A stretch of 64,000 nt of DNA from Roseateles asaccharophilus. Its GTDB lineage: Bacteria; Pseudomonadota; Gammaproteobacteria; Burkholderiales; Burkholderiaceae_C. A model generated the notes under the pieces. It was not told the DNA's origin, ran no database searches, and worked only from the letters and a program-made list of their open reading frames with translations. Location of the stretch: positions 1 to 64,000 of the forward strand of contig NZ_SNXE01000006.1 of NCBI RefSeq assembly GCF_004362405.1, read 5' to 3'. Positions within the stretch are counted from its first letter, which is position 1. Every line of letters starts with the position of its first letter. Below are positions 17,813 to 26,106 of the stretch, one piece after another. The translations under genes and the position numbers were made by a program.

Positions 17813-20557
17813 TTAGAACTTATAGCCCGCGCCAATCAGATAGCTGCGGCCCCACTTCATGTACTCGAGCGGACGGTCCTTGGTGCCGGCATAGGTGCGG
17901 TACGCATCATCGCCCAGGTTGTTGACCTGGAAGACCAGATTCAGACCCTTGGCCATGCCCTGGTTGAAGGTGTAGCCGAGTTGCAGGTCAACGATGCTCT
18001 CGCCCACCACATAGCGCAGGGTGCGGTTGCCGTTGAAGTTGCCGATCTCGCCGATGAAGTCCGAACGCTTGCGCTGGCTGATACGTGCCTCGAAACCGTC
18101 CCGTTCGTAGTAGGCGGTCAGGTTGTAGACACGCTTGGACAGGCCCGGCAAGGTGATGAAGTCATCACCCACGCTGCTGGCGCTCTCGGGATCCTTGACC
18201 TTGATATTGCTGCTGTTGAAGCTGGCGCTGGCGATCAGACCAAAGCCGTTGAGCGACTTGCTCAGCAGGCTCAGCGGCATGGAGGCCGACAGCTCCACAC
18301 CCTTGAGCTTGCCGCCCTGACCGTTGTAGGGCGCCGTGTAGGTGCCCGTGGTCATCGCCGCGGGCGAGCCCGCCGGCGGCACATAGCCCGCCACAAACTT
18401 GGAGAAGTCGTAGCTCTGGTTGGACTGGGTGTAGATATAGCTCTTCAGATCCTTGTAGAAGGCCGCGGCCGCCACATAGGCCTTGGAGCCGAAGTACTTC
18501 TCGTAGGACACATCGAAGGCATTGGCGATCCAGGGGTCCAGCTGGGCATTGCCACCGCTGGCACCCGGCTTGCCGGTGGCCTTGTCGATGCCGAAGTCCA
18601 GGGCCGAACGCAGCTGATCCACGCGCGGGCGAGCCATCTGGCGTGCCAGGGCCAGACGCAGGGTCTGATCATCCGCGAGCGAGAAGGCCAGATTCATGCT
18701 GGGCAGCACATCGGTGACGGTCTTGCCATCGCTCACCGGCTTGACCTGCTGGCCAGCCGCTGCCGTGCCATCCCAGTAGTTGGCATTGGACGACTGCTGC
18801 ACGCTCACCATCTGCAGGCCGACGTTGCCGCGCATGGGCACACCGGCGAAGCTGCTGTCGATATTGGCGCGCAGGAAGGCGGTGGTGGTCTTCTCCTTCA
18901 CATCCCAGGCCTTGGACACCAGGTAGTCCTTGGTGTCGCTGGGCTTGAAGCTCATGTAGCGATCAACGGCACCCGGCACGTTCCAGCTGGGGATCTTGCC
19001 CAGACCGGCAAAGCCCAGGTCCACCAGACCGTACTGCAGATCGGCGGCAATCGTGGTGTCGCCCTGGGCGCCCACATCGATATTGCCCTCGGGCTGGCGC
19101 TTCTTCTTGGAACGGTCCACATAGCTCAGACCGATGTCGAAGTCCGAGATCAGACCCGCGAGAGGGCTGGCCAGCGGGATATTGCTGCTGAGCTTGAAGC
19201 CATTCAGCTCATCCTCGACACGGGGCACCTTGCCATAGCCGGAGCCATAGATGGTGCCGCGCAGGAAGAGCTTGGACGGGTCCGAATAGCTCAGCGTCGG
19301 CATGATGGAGGAAAAGCCCGCGCCGTTGAAATCCAGCTTGACGGTGTCATAAGGCACGCCACCCACCGGGCTGAGCTGGCTGTTGTTCTCCAGGCTCAGC
19401 TCGTCGCGCTTGGCCTTGGAGAAATGCACATCGGCGACCACGGTGATGCCGTTGTCCAGGCTGAGCTTGTTGTTCCAGCCGGCCGCGGTGATCTCGTCCT
19501 CGCGCTTGTTGTACATGCCCCGCACCAGCGGGTAGACATTGGTGATGGTGCCACCCGTCTGGGTGTTGTTGGCGTTGGTGCTGCTCTGGGTCCAGTTGCA
19601 GGCAGGATTGCAGGGCCAGTTGCCGTTGTACTGCAGGTTCAACTCAAACTGGTTGGCGGTGTCCACCTGCTTGGCCTTGGACCAGAAGCCATCCACCACG
19701 CTGGTCCACTGCTTGAAGGGGCGGAACTCCAGCGTGCCCATGACACCGTTGCGCTCGGACTTGCCGGTGCGGCGCAAAGCCTTGATGCCGTCCGACACAA
19801 AGCTGCCGGCCTGCACGCCAGGGCGCGATTCCTTCTTCCAGGGCTCATACAGACCCACCTGATTCTCCTGCATCGGGGTTTCCTGATGCGCGAAACCGAT
19901 GGCCACACCCACGGTCTTGTTGGCGAACTGGTCGATATAGCTGGCGCTGAAGCGGTTGCCATTGGCGCTGGCGTTGGCGGCCGAGCCCAGGGAGTTGTGC
20001 TGGCCACGTGCATTCAGCGAGACCACGCGGTTGCCGAAGTTCAGCGGGCGCACCGTCAGCATGTCAATCGTGCCGGACAGGCCCTGCCCCACCAGACCCG
20101 CGTCCGGGGTCTTGTAGATGGTCACGCCGCTGAGCAACTCCGAGGGGTACTGATCGAACTCGACACTGCGGTTGTCACCCGTGCTCACCAGCTCGCGGCC
20201 ATTGAGCAAGGTGGTCGCAAAGTCCGGCGACAGGCCGCGAACACTGATGACCTGTGCGCGCCCGGCCACGCGCTGGGCCGACAGACCCGGCAAGCGGGCG
20301 ATGGACTCGGCAATCGACACATCGGGCAGCTTGCCAATGTCTTCGGCCGAAATCGACTCCACGATGGCATCGGCATTCTTCTTGACCGAAATCGCGTCCT
20401 CGATGCCCTTGCGGATGCCGGTGACCGTCACCGTATCCAGGGTCTGGGTCTGCGCCTGGGCAGCGGCAGCCAGGGCCAGCAGGCTGCAGCCCACGGCCAC
20501 CTGGCTCAAACGCCAGGCCGAACGGCGCTGGGCGGCCGGGGAAGAGTCAATCATCAT
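17813..20557 (-). CDS. TonB-dependent receptor, saccharide type (TIGR01782-like)
   Basis: This outer-membrane receptor of about 914 residues has a signal peptide (SLLALAAAAQAQ), a TonB-box-like region (LDTVTVTG), a plug domain with SIAESIARLPGLSAQR and VRGLSPDF, and a long barrel ending in an aromatic (IGAGYKF). The subfamily usually imports oligosaccharides. I place the start at the sixth codon of the open frame (20557), because AAGGAG lies inside codons 1-3 of the longer form, seven bases before this ATG. It follows a glucokinase gene on the same strand, and TGTAG/CTACA operators precede it, so glucose-containing saccharides are likely cargo. Confidence 0.92.
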   Translation of the reverse strand: MMIDSSPAAQRRSAWRLSQVAVGCSLLALAAAAQAQTQTLDTVTVTGIRKGIEDAISVKKNADAIVESISAEDIGKLPDVSIAESIARLPGLSAQRVAGRAQVISVRGLSPDFATTLLNGRELVSTGDNRSVEFDQYPSELLSGVTIYKTPDAGLVGQGLSGTIDMLTVRPLNFGNRVVSLNARGQHNSLGSAANASANGNRFSASYIDQFANKTVGVAIGFAHQETPMQENQVGLYEPWKKESRPGVQAGSFVSDGIKALRRTGKSERNGVMGTLEFRPFKQWTSVVDGFWSKAKQVDTANQFELNLQYNGNWPCNPACNWTQSSTNANNTQTGGTITNVYPLVRGMYNKREDEITAAGWNNKLSLDNGITVVADVHFSKAKRDELSLENNSQLSPVGGVPYDTVKLDFNGAGFSSIMPTLSYSDPSKLFLRGTIYGSGYGKVPRVEDELNGFKLSSNIPLASPLAGLISDFDIGLSYVDRSKKKRQPEGNIDVGAQGDTTIAADLQYGLVDLGFAGLGKIPSWNVPGAVDRYMSFKPSDTKDYLVSKAWDVKEKTTTAFLRANIDSSFAGVPMRGNVGLQMVSVQQSSNANYWDGTAAAGQQVKPVSDGKTVTDVLPSMNLAFSLADDQTLRLALARQMARPRVDQLRSALDFGIDKATGKPGASGGNAQLDPWIANAFDVSYEKYFGSKAYVAAAAFYKDLKSYIYTQSNQSYDFSKFVAGYVPPAGSPAAMTTGTYTAPYNGQGGKLKGVELSASMPLSLLSKSLNGFGLIASASFNSSNIKVKDPESASSVGDDFITLPGLSKRVYNLTAYYERDGFEARISQRKRSDFIGEIGNFNGNRTLRYVVGESIVDLQLGYTFNQGMAKGLNLVFQVNNLGDDAYRTYAGTKDRPLEYMKWGRSYLIGAGYKF

Positions 20558-20655
20558 CCTTGTCTCCTTCATGCTTCAACGTTGCGATGGCTCTCAAGCC
20601 TTGGGGAACCCTTGCAAGTCGCCTCCCGCGACTCACCATGCTGGCCCATCACTCT

Positions 20656-20702
20656 TGTTCTTTTGCTACACCAGCCTTTGCATCATTTGTACCAAAACTA
20701 GA
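20656..20702. promoter_or_regulatory. Paired RpiR/HexR-like operators upstream of the TonB receptor
   Basis: Two 15-base imperfect palindromes of the form TGTAG-N5-CTACA lie 32 bases apart: TGTTCTTTTGCTACA at 20656-20670 and TGTACCAAAACTAGA at 20688-20702. They sit about 100-145 bases upstream of the receptor start and resemble the paired sites at 22029-22077. The regulator is probably the RpiR domain encoded at 22237-24132. Confidence 0.6.
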
Positions 20703-20838
20703 TTGTCAGCAACACTTGCGTTAACCCTAGATTCATCTACACCCATCCTCAAACACATCACATGTGCTTGTTTTCATTGGGTTTTTAAAAAATCAGCGGC
20801 AGCAAGAAACATCATCTGGTATCGAACCAGTGCTTTGG

Positions 20839-20857
20839 GATGTAGCTCAGCTACATC
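20839..20857. promoter_or_regulatory. Perfect 19-bp palindrome, candidate RpiR/HexR operator
   Basis: GATGTAGCTCAGCTACATC is a perfect inverted repeat with the same TGTAG-N5-CTACA core as the other operators here. It overlaps the stop codon of glk and lies about 280 bases upstream of the TonB receptor start. Confidence 0.6.
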
Positions 20858-21893
20858 ACACCTGCTGGACATCCTGTGCGAGAGCCTGGGCCGCCCCCTC
20901 CAGGGCCACCAAGGTGTCGGTGATCACCGCCGTGGGGATGGCCTGCAGATAGCTGCGAAAACGCCCCTTGGCCTCGAAGCTGTCCCTGAAGCGCGACTGG
21001 AAGAAGAAGTCACCCAGACGGGGCACGATGCCGCCGCCGATGTAAACCCCGCCGCGCGCACCCAGGGTCAGGGCGACATTGCCTGCAAAGTTGCCCAGCA
21101 GTGCGCAAAAGCTGTCCAGACAGCGCAGGCTCAGCTCATCCCCGCCCAGCAGCGCCGCCTCCACCAAGGCCTCTCCGCTCAGGTTTGGCGCGGAGCGCCC
21201 CAGCACATCGGCCACCGCGGCATGCAGCAAGGGCAGACCGATACCCGACAAGAGCCGCTCTGCCGAGACATGGGCATAGCGGCGGCGTACCGCAGCCAGG
21301 AGCTGGCTCTCGAACTCATCGGTGGGCGCCAGCGTGGCATGCCCGCCCTCGCCCGGCAAAGCCAGCCAAGCCTGTGCCGTCTGCACCACGCCGGCCACGC
21401 CCAGGCCCGTGCCTGGACCAATCACGGCCAACATGCCCGCCGGCTTGGGCATTTCCATGCCCTGTGCGCGCAATTGCCCGGCCTTCAGCCGCGGCAGCGA
21501 CAGCGCCAAGGCTTCAAAATCATTCAGCACTCGCAGGCTGTCCAGGTCCAGGCCTTGACACAGCTCGGCCTGGGAGAAGCGCCAGTGGCTGTTGGTCAGC
21601 GCTACACGATCACCACTCACAGCCGTGGCCACGGCCACCACCGCACGGCGTGGCGCCGCGAAACCGGCACCGGCCGGCGACTGTCGAACTTCCTGGAGAT
21701 AGGCCTGCACCGCCTCCAGAGGCCCTGCATAGTCCGCCACCGGCAGGCTGCGTCGATGCACCAGCCCCCCTGCCGCATCCACGCAGGCAAAGCGCGCATT
21801 GCTGCCGCCGATATCGGCCACCAGGCCCAGGCAGCCCGCGCTCACCGCCCCAACTCCTTGCGGGGCCGCGCCCTGCCAGGCCTCTTGGGCCAT
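20856..21893 (-). CDS. glk: Glucokinase
   Basis: The product is about 345 residues, close to the usual size of the bacterial Glk family. It phosphorylates glucose with ATP in the cytoplasm. Visible motifs are the phosphate loop VADIGGSNARFA, the catalytic-Asp segment NDFEALALSLP, GPGTGLGVAGVV, and the sugar-binding PGEGGHATLAP. The open frame continues to 22028, but ATG 21893 has AGAGG just upstream and gives the standard N-terminal spacing. It shares a 343-bp divergent region containing two operators with the glucokinase-RpiR fusion, a paralogue. Confidence 0.93.
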   Translation of the reverse strand: MAQEAWQGAAPQGVGAVSAGCLGLVADIGGSNARFACVDAAGGLVHRRSLPVADYAGPLEAVQAYLQEVRQSPAGAGFAAPRRAVVAVATAVSGDRVALTNSHWRFSQAELCQGLDLDSLRVLNDFEALALSLPRLKAGQLRAQGMEMPKPAGMLAVIGPGTGLGVAGVVQTAQAWLALPGEGGHATLAPTDEFESQLLAAVRRRYAHVSAERLLSGIGLPLLHAAVADVLGRSAPNLSGEALVEAALLGGDELSLRCLDSFCALLGNFAGNVALTLGARGGVYIGGGIVPRLGDFFFQSRFRDSFEAKGRFRSYLQAIPTAVITDTLVALEGAAQALAQDVQQV

Positions 21894-22236
21894 AAACCTC
21901 TTGCTGATAAGGAGCATTGCACTTGTGTTCAGCCTTGATCGGCCGCCGGGGCCGTCTAGATACCGGCGTGGAGCGCGAGCCACCACCACCGGTCTTGTTC
22001 CGTGATGCCCGCACTCTAACCCAAACAAAGTAGCAAAACTACATTAACAACACTCAGTGAAAACGCGCAAAACTACATTTCCAGGGGCATCAGGCGAGCA
22101 AGGGTTCGCAGCACACGCACAGCTCCCGGCAAAGCGCTGAGCTTGGGCCCCCACCGCCAGGCCCATAATCGCGCGCAGTTCGTCGGTCTGCCCGACGCAG
22201 GCCCAACCGCTATCCCGGAAGACGCAGCACAGCCCC
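21894..22236. other. Divergent control region between the two glucokinase genes
   Basis: This 343-bp region separates glk (leftward) from the glk-rpiR fusion (rightward). It contains the two operator copies at 22029-22077. I see no other gene in it. Confidence 0.7.
22029..22077. promoter_or_regulatory. Tandem RpiR/HexR-like operators
   Basis: AGTAGCAAAACTACA (22029-22043) and ACGCGCAAAACTACA (22063-22077) share GCAAAACTACATT as a direct repeat 34 bases apart. On the minus strand the first reads TGTAGTTTTGCTACT, close to the TGTAG-N5-CTACA pattern. The 34-base spacing is about three helical turns and suggests co-operative binding. Confidence 0.65.
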
Positions 22237-24132
22237 ATGGCCTCCACTTTTGACAGCCCCCGCCTGATTGCCGACATCGGCGGCACCTTTGCCCGCTTCG
22301 CGCTGGAGCTGGCGCCGGGACGCTTCGAGCACCTCAGCTCCCTGCGCTGTGCGGACCACCCCGACTTCCATGCGGCGGTCAGCCACTACCTGCAAAGCCT
22401 GCCCGCCGGGCTTCAACCCCGCCATGCCGGCGTGGCCATCGCCAACCCGGTCGAGGGCGACAGGGTGCGCATGACCAATTACCACTGGCAGTTCTCGATC
22501 GAGGAGATGCGCCAGCGCCTGGGCCTGGACACTTTGCTGGTGGTGAACGACTTCACCGCCCTGGCCATGGCCCTGCCCCGGCTCTCGGGCAATGAGGTGC
22601 GCCAGATCGGTGGCGGTCAGGCTCACAAGCACAGCGTGATCGGCCTGCTGGGCTCGGGCTCGGGTCTGGGCGTCTCGGGCCTGATCCCGGCCGGCGAGGG
22701 CTGGGTGGCCCTGGGCACCGAGGGCGGTCACACCAGCTTCTCACCGCGCGACGAGCGCGAGATCGCCCTGCTGCGCCATGCCTGGCGGCAGTTCGAGCAT
22801 GTGTCCTTCGAGCGCCTGCTCTCCGGCCCCGGCCTGGAGCTGATCTACCGCGCCATGGCCGAACGCGCCGGCCAAACGCCAGAACCCCTGCAGGCCCCCG
22901 AGATCACGCAGCGGGCCCTGGACAACAGCGACGCGCTCTGCGCCGAAACCCTGGAGCTTTTCTGCGCCCTGCTGGGCACGGCGGCAGCCAATCTGGCCGT
23001 CACCCTGGGCGCCCTGGGCGGCATTTACATCGGTGGCGGTATCGTGCCGCGTCTGGGCGAGTACTTCGAGCGCTCGCGCTTTCGCCAGCGCTTCGAGGAC
23101 AAGGGGCGCTTCAGCAGCTATCTGGCCGCCATCCCCACCTATGTCATCACGGCCGAGCATGCCACTTTCATCGGTGCCTCGGCCATTCTGCAGGCCCAGC
23201 TGCGCCAGCTGGAGAGTGGCGGCGAAGGCGCCATCCTGGAGCAGATTCGCCGCGCTCGCGGCCAGCTCTCGCCGGCCGAGCTGCGCGTGGCCGAGCATGT
23301 GCTGGCCCATGCCCGCGCGGTGCTGAACGATCCGATTGCCGAGATCGCCCGCGCCGCCCAGGTCAGCCAGCCCACGGTGATCCGCTTCTGCCGCTCCCTG
23401 GGCTGCGAGGGCCTGTCGGACTTCAAGCTGCGTCTGGCCTCGGGCCTGACCGGCACCATGCCCGTGACCCACACCCAGGTCACGCAGGACGACTCCATGG
23501 TGGAGCTGGGCTCCAAGGTGCTGTCCAACACCGCCTCGGCCATCCTGCAGGTCCGCAGCGCGCTCAACCGGGAGATGATCGACCGTGCGGTCAGCCTGCT
23601 GCTGGCGGCCAATCGCATCGAGTTCTATGCCGTCGGCCACTACGGCGTGGTGGCGCAGGATGCGCAATTCAAGTTCCTGCGCTTTGGCGTGCCCAGCAAC
23701 TGCTACACCGACCCGCGCCTGCAGAGCCTGGCGGCCGAGGTGCTGGGCGAGCGCGATGTGGCCGTGATCATCAGCGCCGGCGGCAAGCTGCCCGAACTGC
23801 TGGCCGTGGCCGAGAAGGCCCGCGAGCGTGGGGCCAAGGTGGTGGCCATCACGGCCAGCCAGTCGCCGCTGAGCCGCAAGGCCGACGCCACCCTGATCGT
23901 GGACCATGTGGAGGACGTGGCCACCCACCTGCCCATGGTGAGCCGCATCCTGCATCTGCTGGTCATCGACATCCTGGCCGTGGGCATGGCCATGCGCCGC
24001 AACCCCGAAGCGCCTCTGGCCGGTCTGGCCCGCGAGGCGCTGGAGGAAGCCAGCGAGCCGCCACGGCCGCGCGGCGCAGCCAGCGCCGCGCCGGGGGTCA
24101 GCCTCTCGCGTCTGACCTCGCACAGCCGCTGA
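22237..24132 (+). CDS. Bifunctional glucokinase / RpiR-family transcriptional regulator
   Basis: This 631-residue fusion is a known Burkholderiales arrangement. Residues 1-325 are a Glk domain with NDFTALAMALP, GSGSGLGVSGLI and GTEGGHTSFSP. Residues about 330-405 form an RpiR helix-turn-helix (LSPAELRVAEHVLAHA, then VSQPTVIRFCRSLGCEG). Residues about 455-560 are a SIS sugar-phosphate-binding domain (GVVAQDAQFKFLRFGVP). The phosphate loop reads DIGGTFAR where the family has DIGGTNAR, and the hexose loop has Thr-Glu for Gly-Glu, so kinase activity may be altered. It probably senses a sugar phosphate and controls the adjacent operators. Confidence 0.93.
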   Translation: MASTFDSPRLIADIGGTFARFALELAPGRFEHLSSLRCADHPDFHAAVSHYLQSLPAGLQPRHAGVAIANPVEGDRVRMTNYHWQFSIEEMRQRLGLDTLLVVNDFTALAMALPRLSGNEVRQIGGGQAHKHSVIGLLGSGSGLGVSGLIPAGEGWVALGTEGGHTSFSPRDEREIALLRHAWRQFEHVSFERLLSGPGLELIYRAMAERAGQTPEPLQAPEITQRALDNSDALCAETLELFCALLGTAAANLAVTLGALGGIYIGGGIVPRLGEYFERSRFRQRFEDKGRFSSYLAAIPTYVITAEHATFIGASAILQAQLRQLESGGEGAILEQIRRARGQLSPAELRVAEHVLAHARAVLNDPIAEIARAAQVSQPTVIRFCRSLGCEGLSDFKLRLASGLTGTMPVTHTQVTQDDSMVELGSKVLSNTASAILQVRSALNREMIDRAVSLLLAANRIEFYAVGHYGVVAQDAQFKFLRFGVPSNCYTDPRLQSLAAEVLGERDVAVIISAGGKLPELLAVAEKARERGAKVVAITASQSPLSRKADATLIVDHVEDVATHLPMVSRILHLLVIDILAVGMAMRRNPEAPLAGLAREALEEASEPPRPRGAASAAPGVSLSRLTSHSR

Positions 24133-24145
24133 GGGCCACGCGCCC

Positions 24146-25282
24146 TCACCAGCCGGAGAACAGCTCCTCCGCCAGGCCAAATGCCGTGCTGGCCCCCGTG
24201 CCGCTGGTCACGGCCACGACGCGCGTGGCGGCATCCGGCGCCAGCACCAGACAGGGATGACTGGGCGACGAGGGGTAATGTCCCACCCAGCGCTCCAGCA
24301 CCTCCACCTCGTCCAGCGCCAGGTTCTCGCGCAGATGGCGCAGGATCAGCCCGTCCACCTCGGCCGAGGCAAAGGGTGGCAGCACCGGTCCGTAGTGGTG
24401 GGAGTCGCCCACCACCAGGCTGCCATCCGCGCTCTGCACCGCGATCAGATGGATGCCATGGGCCAGGCTCTCGCCCTCGTCCGCCGCCAGTCGCGCGCGC
24501 AGCGCCTGCGCCTCGGACAGGGCCGAGAAGCCCTCGTAGCGCACCAGGCTCAGATCGCCCATCACCGGGGCATCCAGCCGCCAGCCCGCGGGCGGGCGCA
24601 CGCGCAGCATCTGCAGCTGGCATTGCCGCAAGCCATGCGGTGCCCACAGCGGCGCAAACAGGCCGTTGAGCTCAGCGCCACCACAGAACACCACGCGCTC
24701 AGCACGGTACTCGGCACGCGCACTGATCACCCGCGGCGTTTGCACCTGCAGCACCGCCTCCCCAAACCGGAACTGCACCCCATGCGCCGTCGCCAACCAG
24801 GCCGCCAGCCGCGGAATGGCCTCGCGCGACTCGACCCGCAGCTCATGCGGGCTGTACAGCACCGCACCCAGCCCCTCGGCCCGCAGAGCGGGATGGCGGC
24901 GCAGGGCCTCGCTCGGCGTCAGCAGCTCGCAGCCCGCCGCCATCTCGGTGCTCATGAAGGCCTGGAGCAGCGCCACCGCCTCGGGGCGCCGCGCACAGAT
25001 CCAGGCCCCGCGCTGCAGGATGTCGATGCCGGCCTGAGGCGCCAGCTCGGCCCAGCGCTCGCGGCTGCGCCGGGCACGCGCCCAGCTGCTGCCTGCGCGC
25101 TGACCGCTCACCGTGACAAAGCCGAAGTTGCGGATGGAGGCGCCGATGCAGGCGGCATCGCGCTCCAGCACGATCACACGCAGCCCCCGGCGCGCCGCCT
25201 CCCAGGCATGCGCCAGTCCCACGATGCCTGCGCCCACAACGAGCACATCGCAATGCCGTTCCGCCGAATCCGCCCACCCCAT
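24146..25282 (-). CDS. FAD-dependent oxidoreductase (TIGR03364-like, DAO fold)
   Basis: This is a D-amino-acid-oxidase-type flavoprotein of 378 residues. The dinucleotide motif VVGAGIVGLAHAWEAARRG begins near residue 15, with Glu at the end of the second strand (VLERD), and SIRNFGFVTVSGQ is typical of the subfamily. The C-terminal FAD contact is TSGTGASTAFGLAEEL. Relatives often sit beside phosphonate-breakdown genes, but none are here, so the amine substrate is open. GGAG precedes the ATG. It converges with the glucokinase-RpiR gene, 13 bp apart. Confidence 0.85.
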   Translation of the reverse strand: MGWADSAERHCDVLVVGAGIVGLAHAWEAARRGLRVIVLERDAACIGASIRNFGFVTVSGQRAGSSWARARRSRERWAELAPQAGIDILQRGAWICARRPEAVALLQAFMSTEMAAGCELLTPSEALRRHPALRAEGLGAVLYSPHELRVESREAIPRLAAWLATAHGVQFRFGEAVLQVQTPRVISARAEYRAERVVFCGGAELNGLFAPLWAPHGLRQCQLQMLRVRPPAGWRLDAPVMGDLSLVRYEGFSALSEAQALRARLAADEGESLAHGIHLIAVQSADGSLVVGDSHHYGPVLPPFASAEVDGLILRHLRENLALDEVEVLERWVGHYPSSPSHPCLVLAPDAATRVVAVTSGTGASTAFGLAEELFSGW

Positions 25283-25422
25283 GACTGCGTGCTCCGCAAA
25301 AAGCGCCTGACTCTAGGGCTGGGTCATGGCAGCGCCGTGACAGTCCCCCGGGTTATGGAGCATGTGTCGCCTCCCGGCCGCCCCTAGCATGGGGCATCGC
25401 ATTTCTTGAGTTGGAGCCGCCC

Positions 25423-25998
25423 ATGAGCGCTGTGGTTCAGGCCGATCTGCCCTCCCTGCCCGGTCTGCTGGACAGGCAGGCCTTGCGTCCGGCGCTGGCA
25501 GCCGCGGCCGACGCCGCCAGCGCCAGCGGCCATGCCCTGGCCCTGCTGACCCTGGATCTGGATCATTTCAAGGACTACCAGGATCGCGCCGGGGAGGCCG
25601 CCGCCCGACAGGTGCTGACCCAGCTGGCTCTGCTGCTCGAGCAGCTCAAGCCGCCCACGGCCCGCCTAGCCTATCTGGGCGCCGATGAGTTCGTGCTCAT
25701 CCTGCCGGACTGCCAGCTGGCCCAGGCCACGGCCCTGGCCGAGCGCCTGCGCGAGCGCATCGCCGCGGCACTGGCCCAGCTCGACCAGCAGCCCCCGCTC
25801 ACCGCCACCTTGGGCGTGGCCGCCACGCCGCCGGGTCGCGGCTGGAGCGCCGAGAGCCTGCTGGCCCTGGCCGATACCCGCATGACCTTTGCCAAGCGCC
25901 GCCTGCCGCCCCACCACAACCTGGTCTGGGCCGGCGCCCTGCCCTCGGACTGGCTGGGCCGTCTGGGCCTGAGTGCGGGCAGCTGGCCGGGGCTCTGA
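25423..25998 (+). CDS. GGDEF-domain protein with degenerate active-site motif
   Basis: This 191-residue protein consists almost only of a GGDEF domain. The metal-site phrase LTLDLDHFKDYQD is present near residue 45, but the signature reads LGADEF rather than GGDEF, and the usual I-site RxxD upstream is lacking. It may bind nucleotide without making c-di-GMP, or be a weak cyclase. I used ATG 25423, which has TTGGAG seven bases upstream; a TTG at 25411 is in frame. No sensor domain or membrane segment is seen. Confidence 0.75.
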   Translation: MSAVVQADLPSLPGLLDRQALRPALAAAADAASASGHALALLTLDLDHFKDYQDRAGEAAARQVLTQLALLLEQLKPPTARLAYLGADEFVLILPDCQLAQATALAERLRERIAAALAQLDQQPPLTATLGVAATPPGRGWSAESLLALADTRMTFAKRRLPPHHNLVWAGALPSDWLGRLGLSAGSWPGL

Positions 25999-26106
25999 GG
26001 CCTGCGGTAAGCCTCGAAGAGGCAGCGGCGTCGCAGGACTCAGTCGTGCGAGCTGCGGCGTGCGCATGAGGGCGTCGCGATCCGCCCTGCCTAGAATCAA
26101 ACGGCC

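Noticed and set aside
17576-20701. A 1041-codon open frame on the plus strand over the TonB receptor
   Set aside because: It is the antisense shadow of a high-GC receptor gene; its protein has no domain and is rich in His, Gln and Gly.
20838-20853. GGGATGTAGCTCAGCT, which looks like the 5' end of a tRNA
   Set aside because: No D-loop, anticodon or T-loop follows; the inverted repeat explains the sequence better as an operator.
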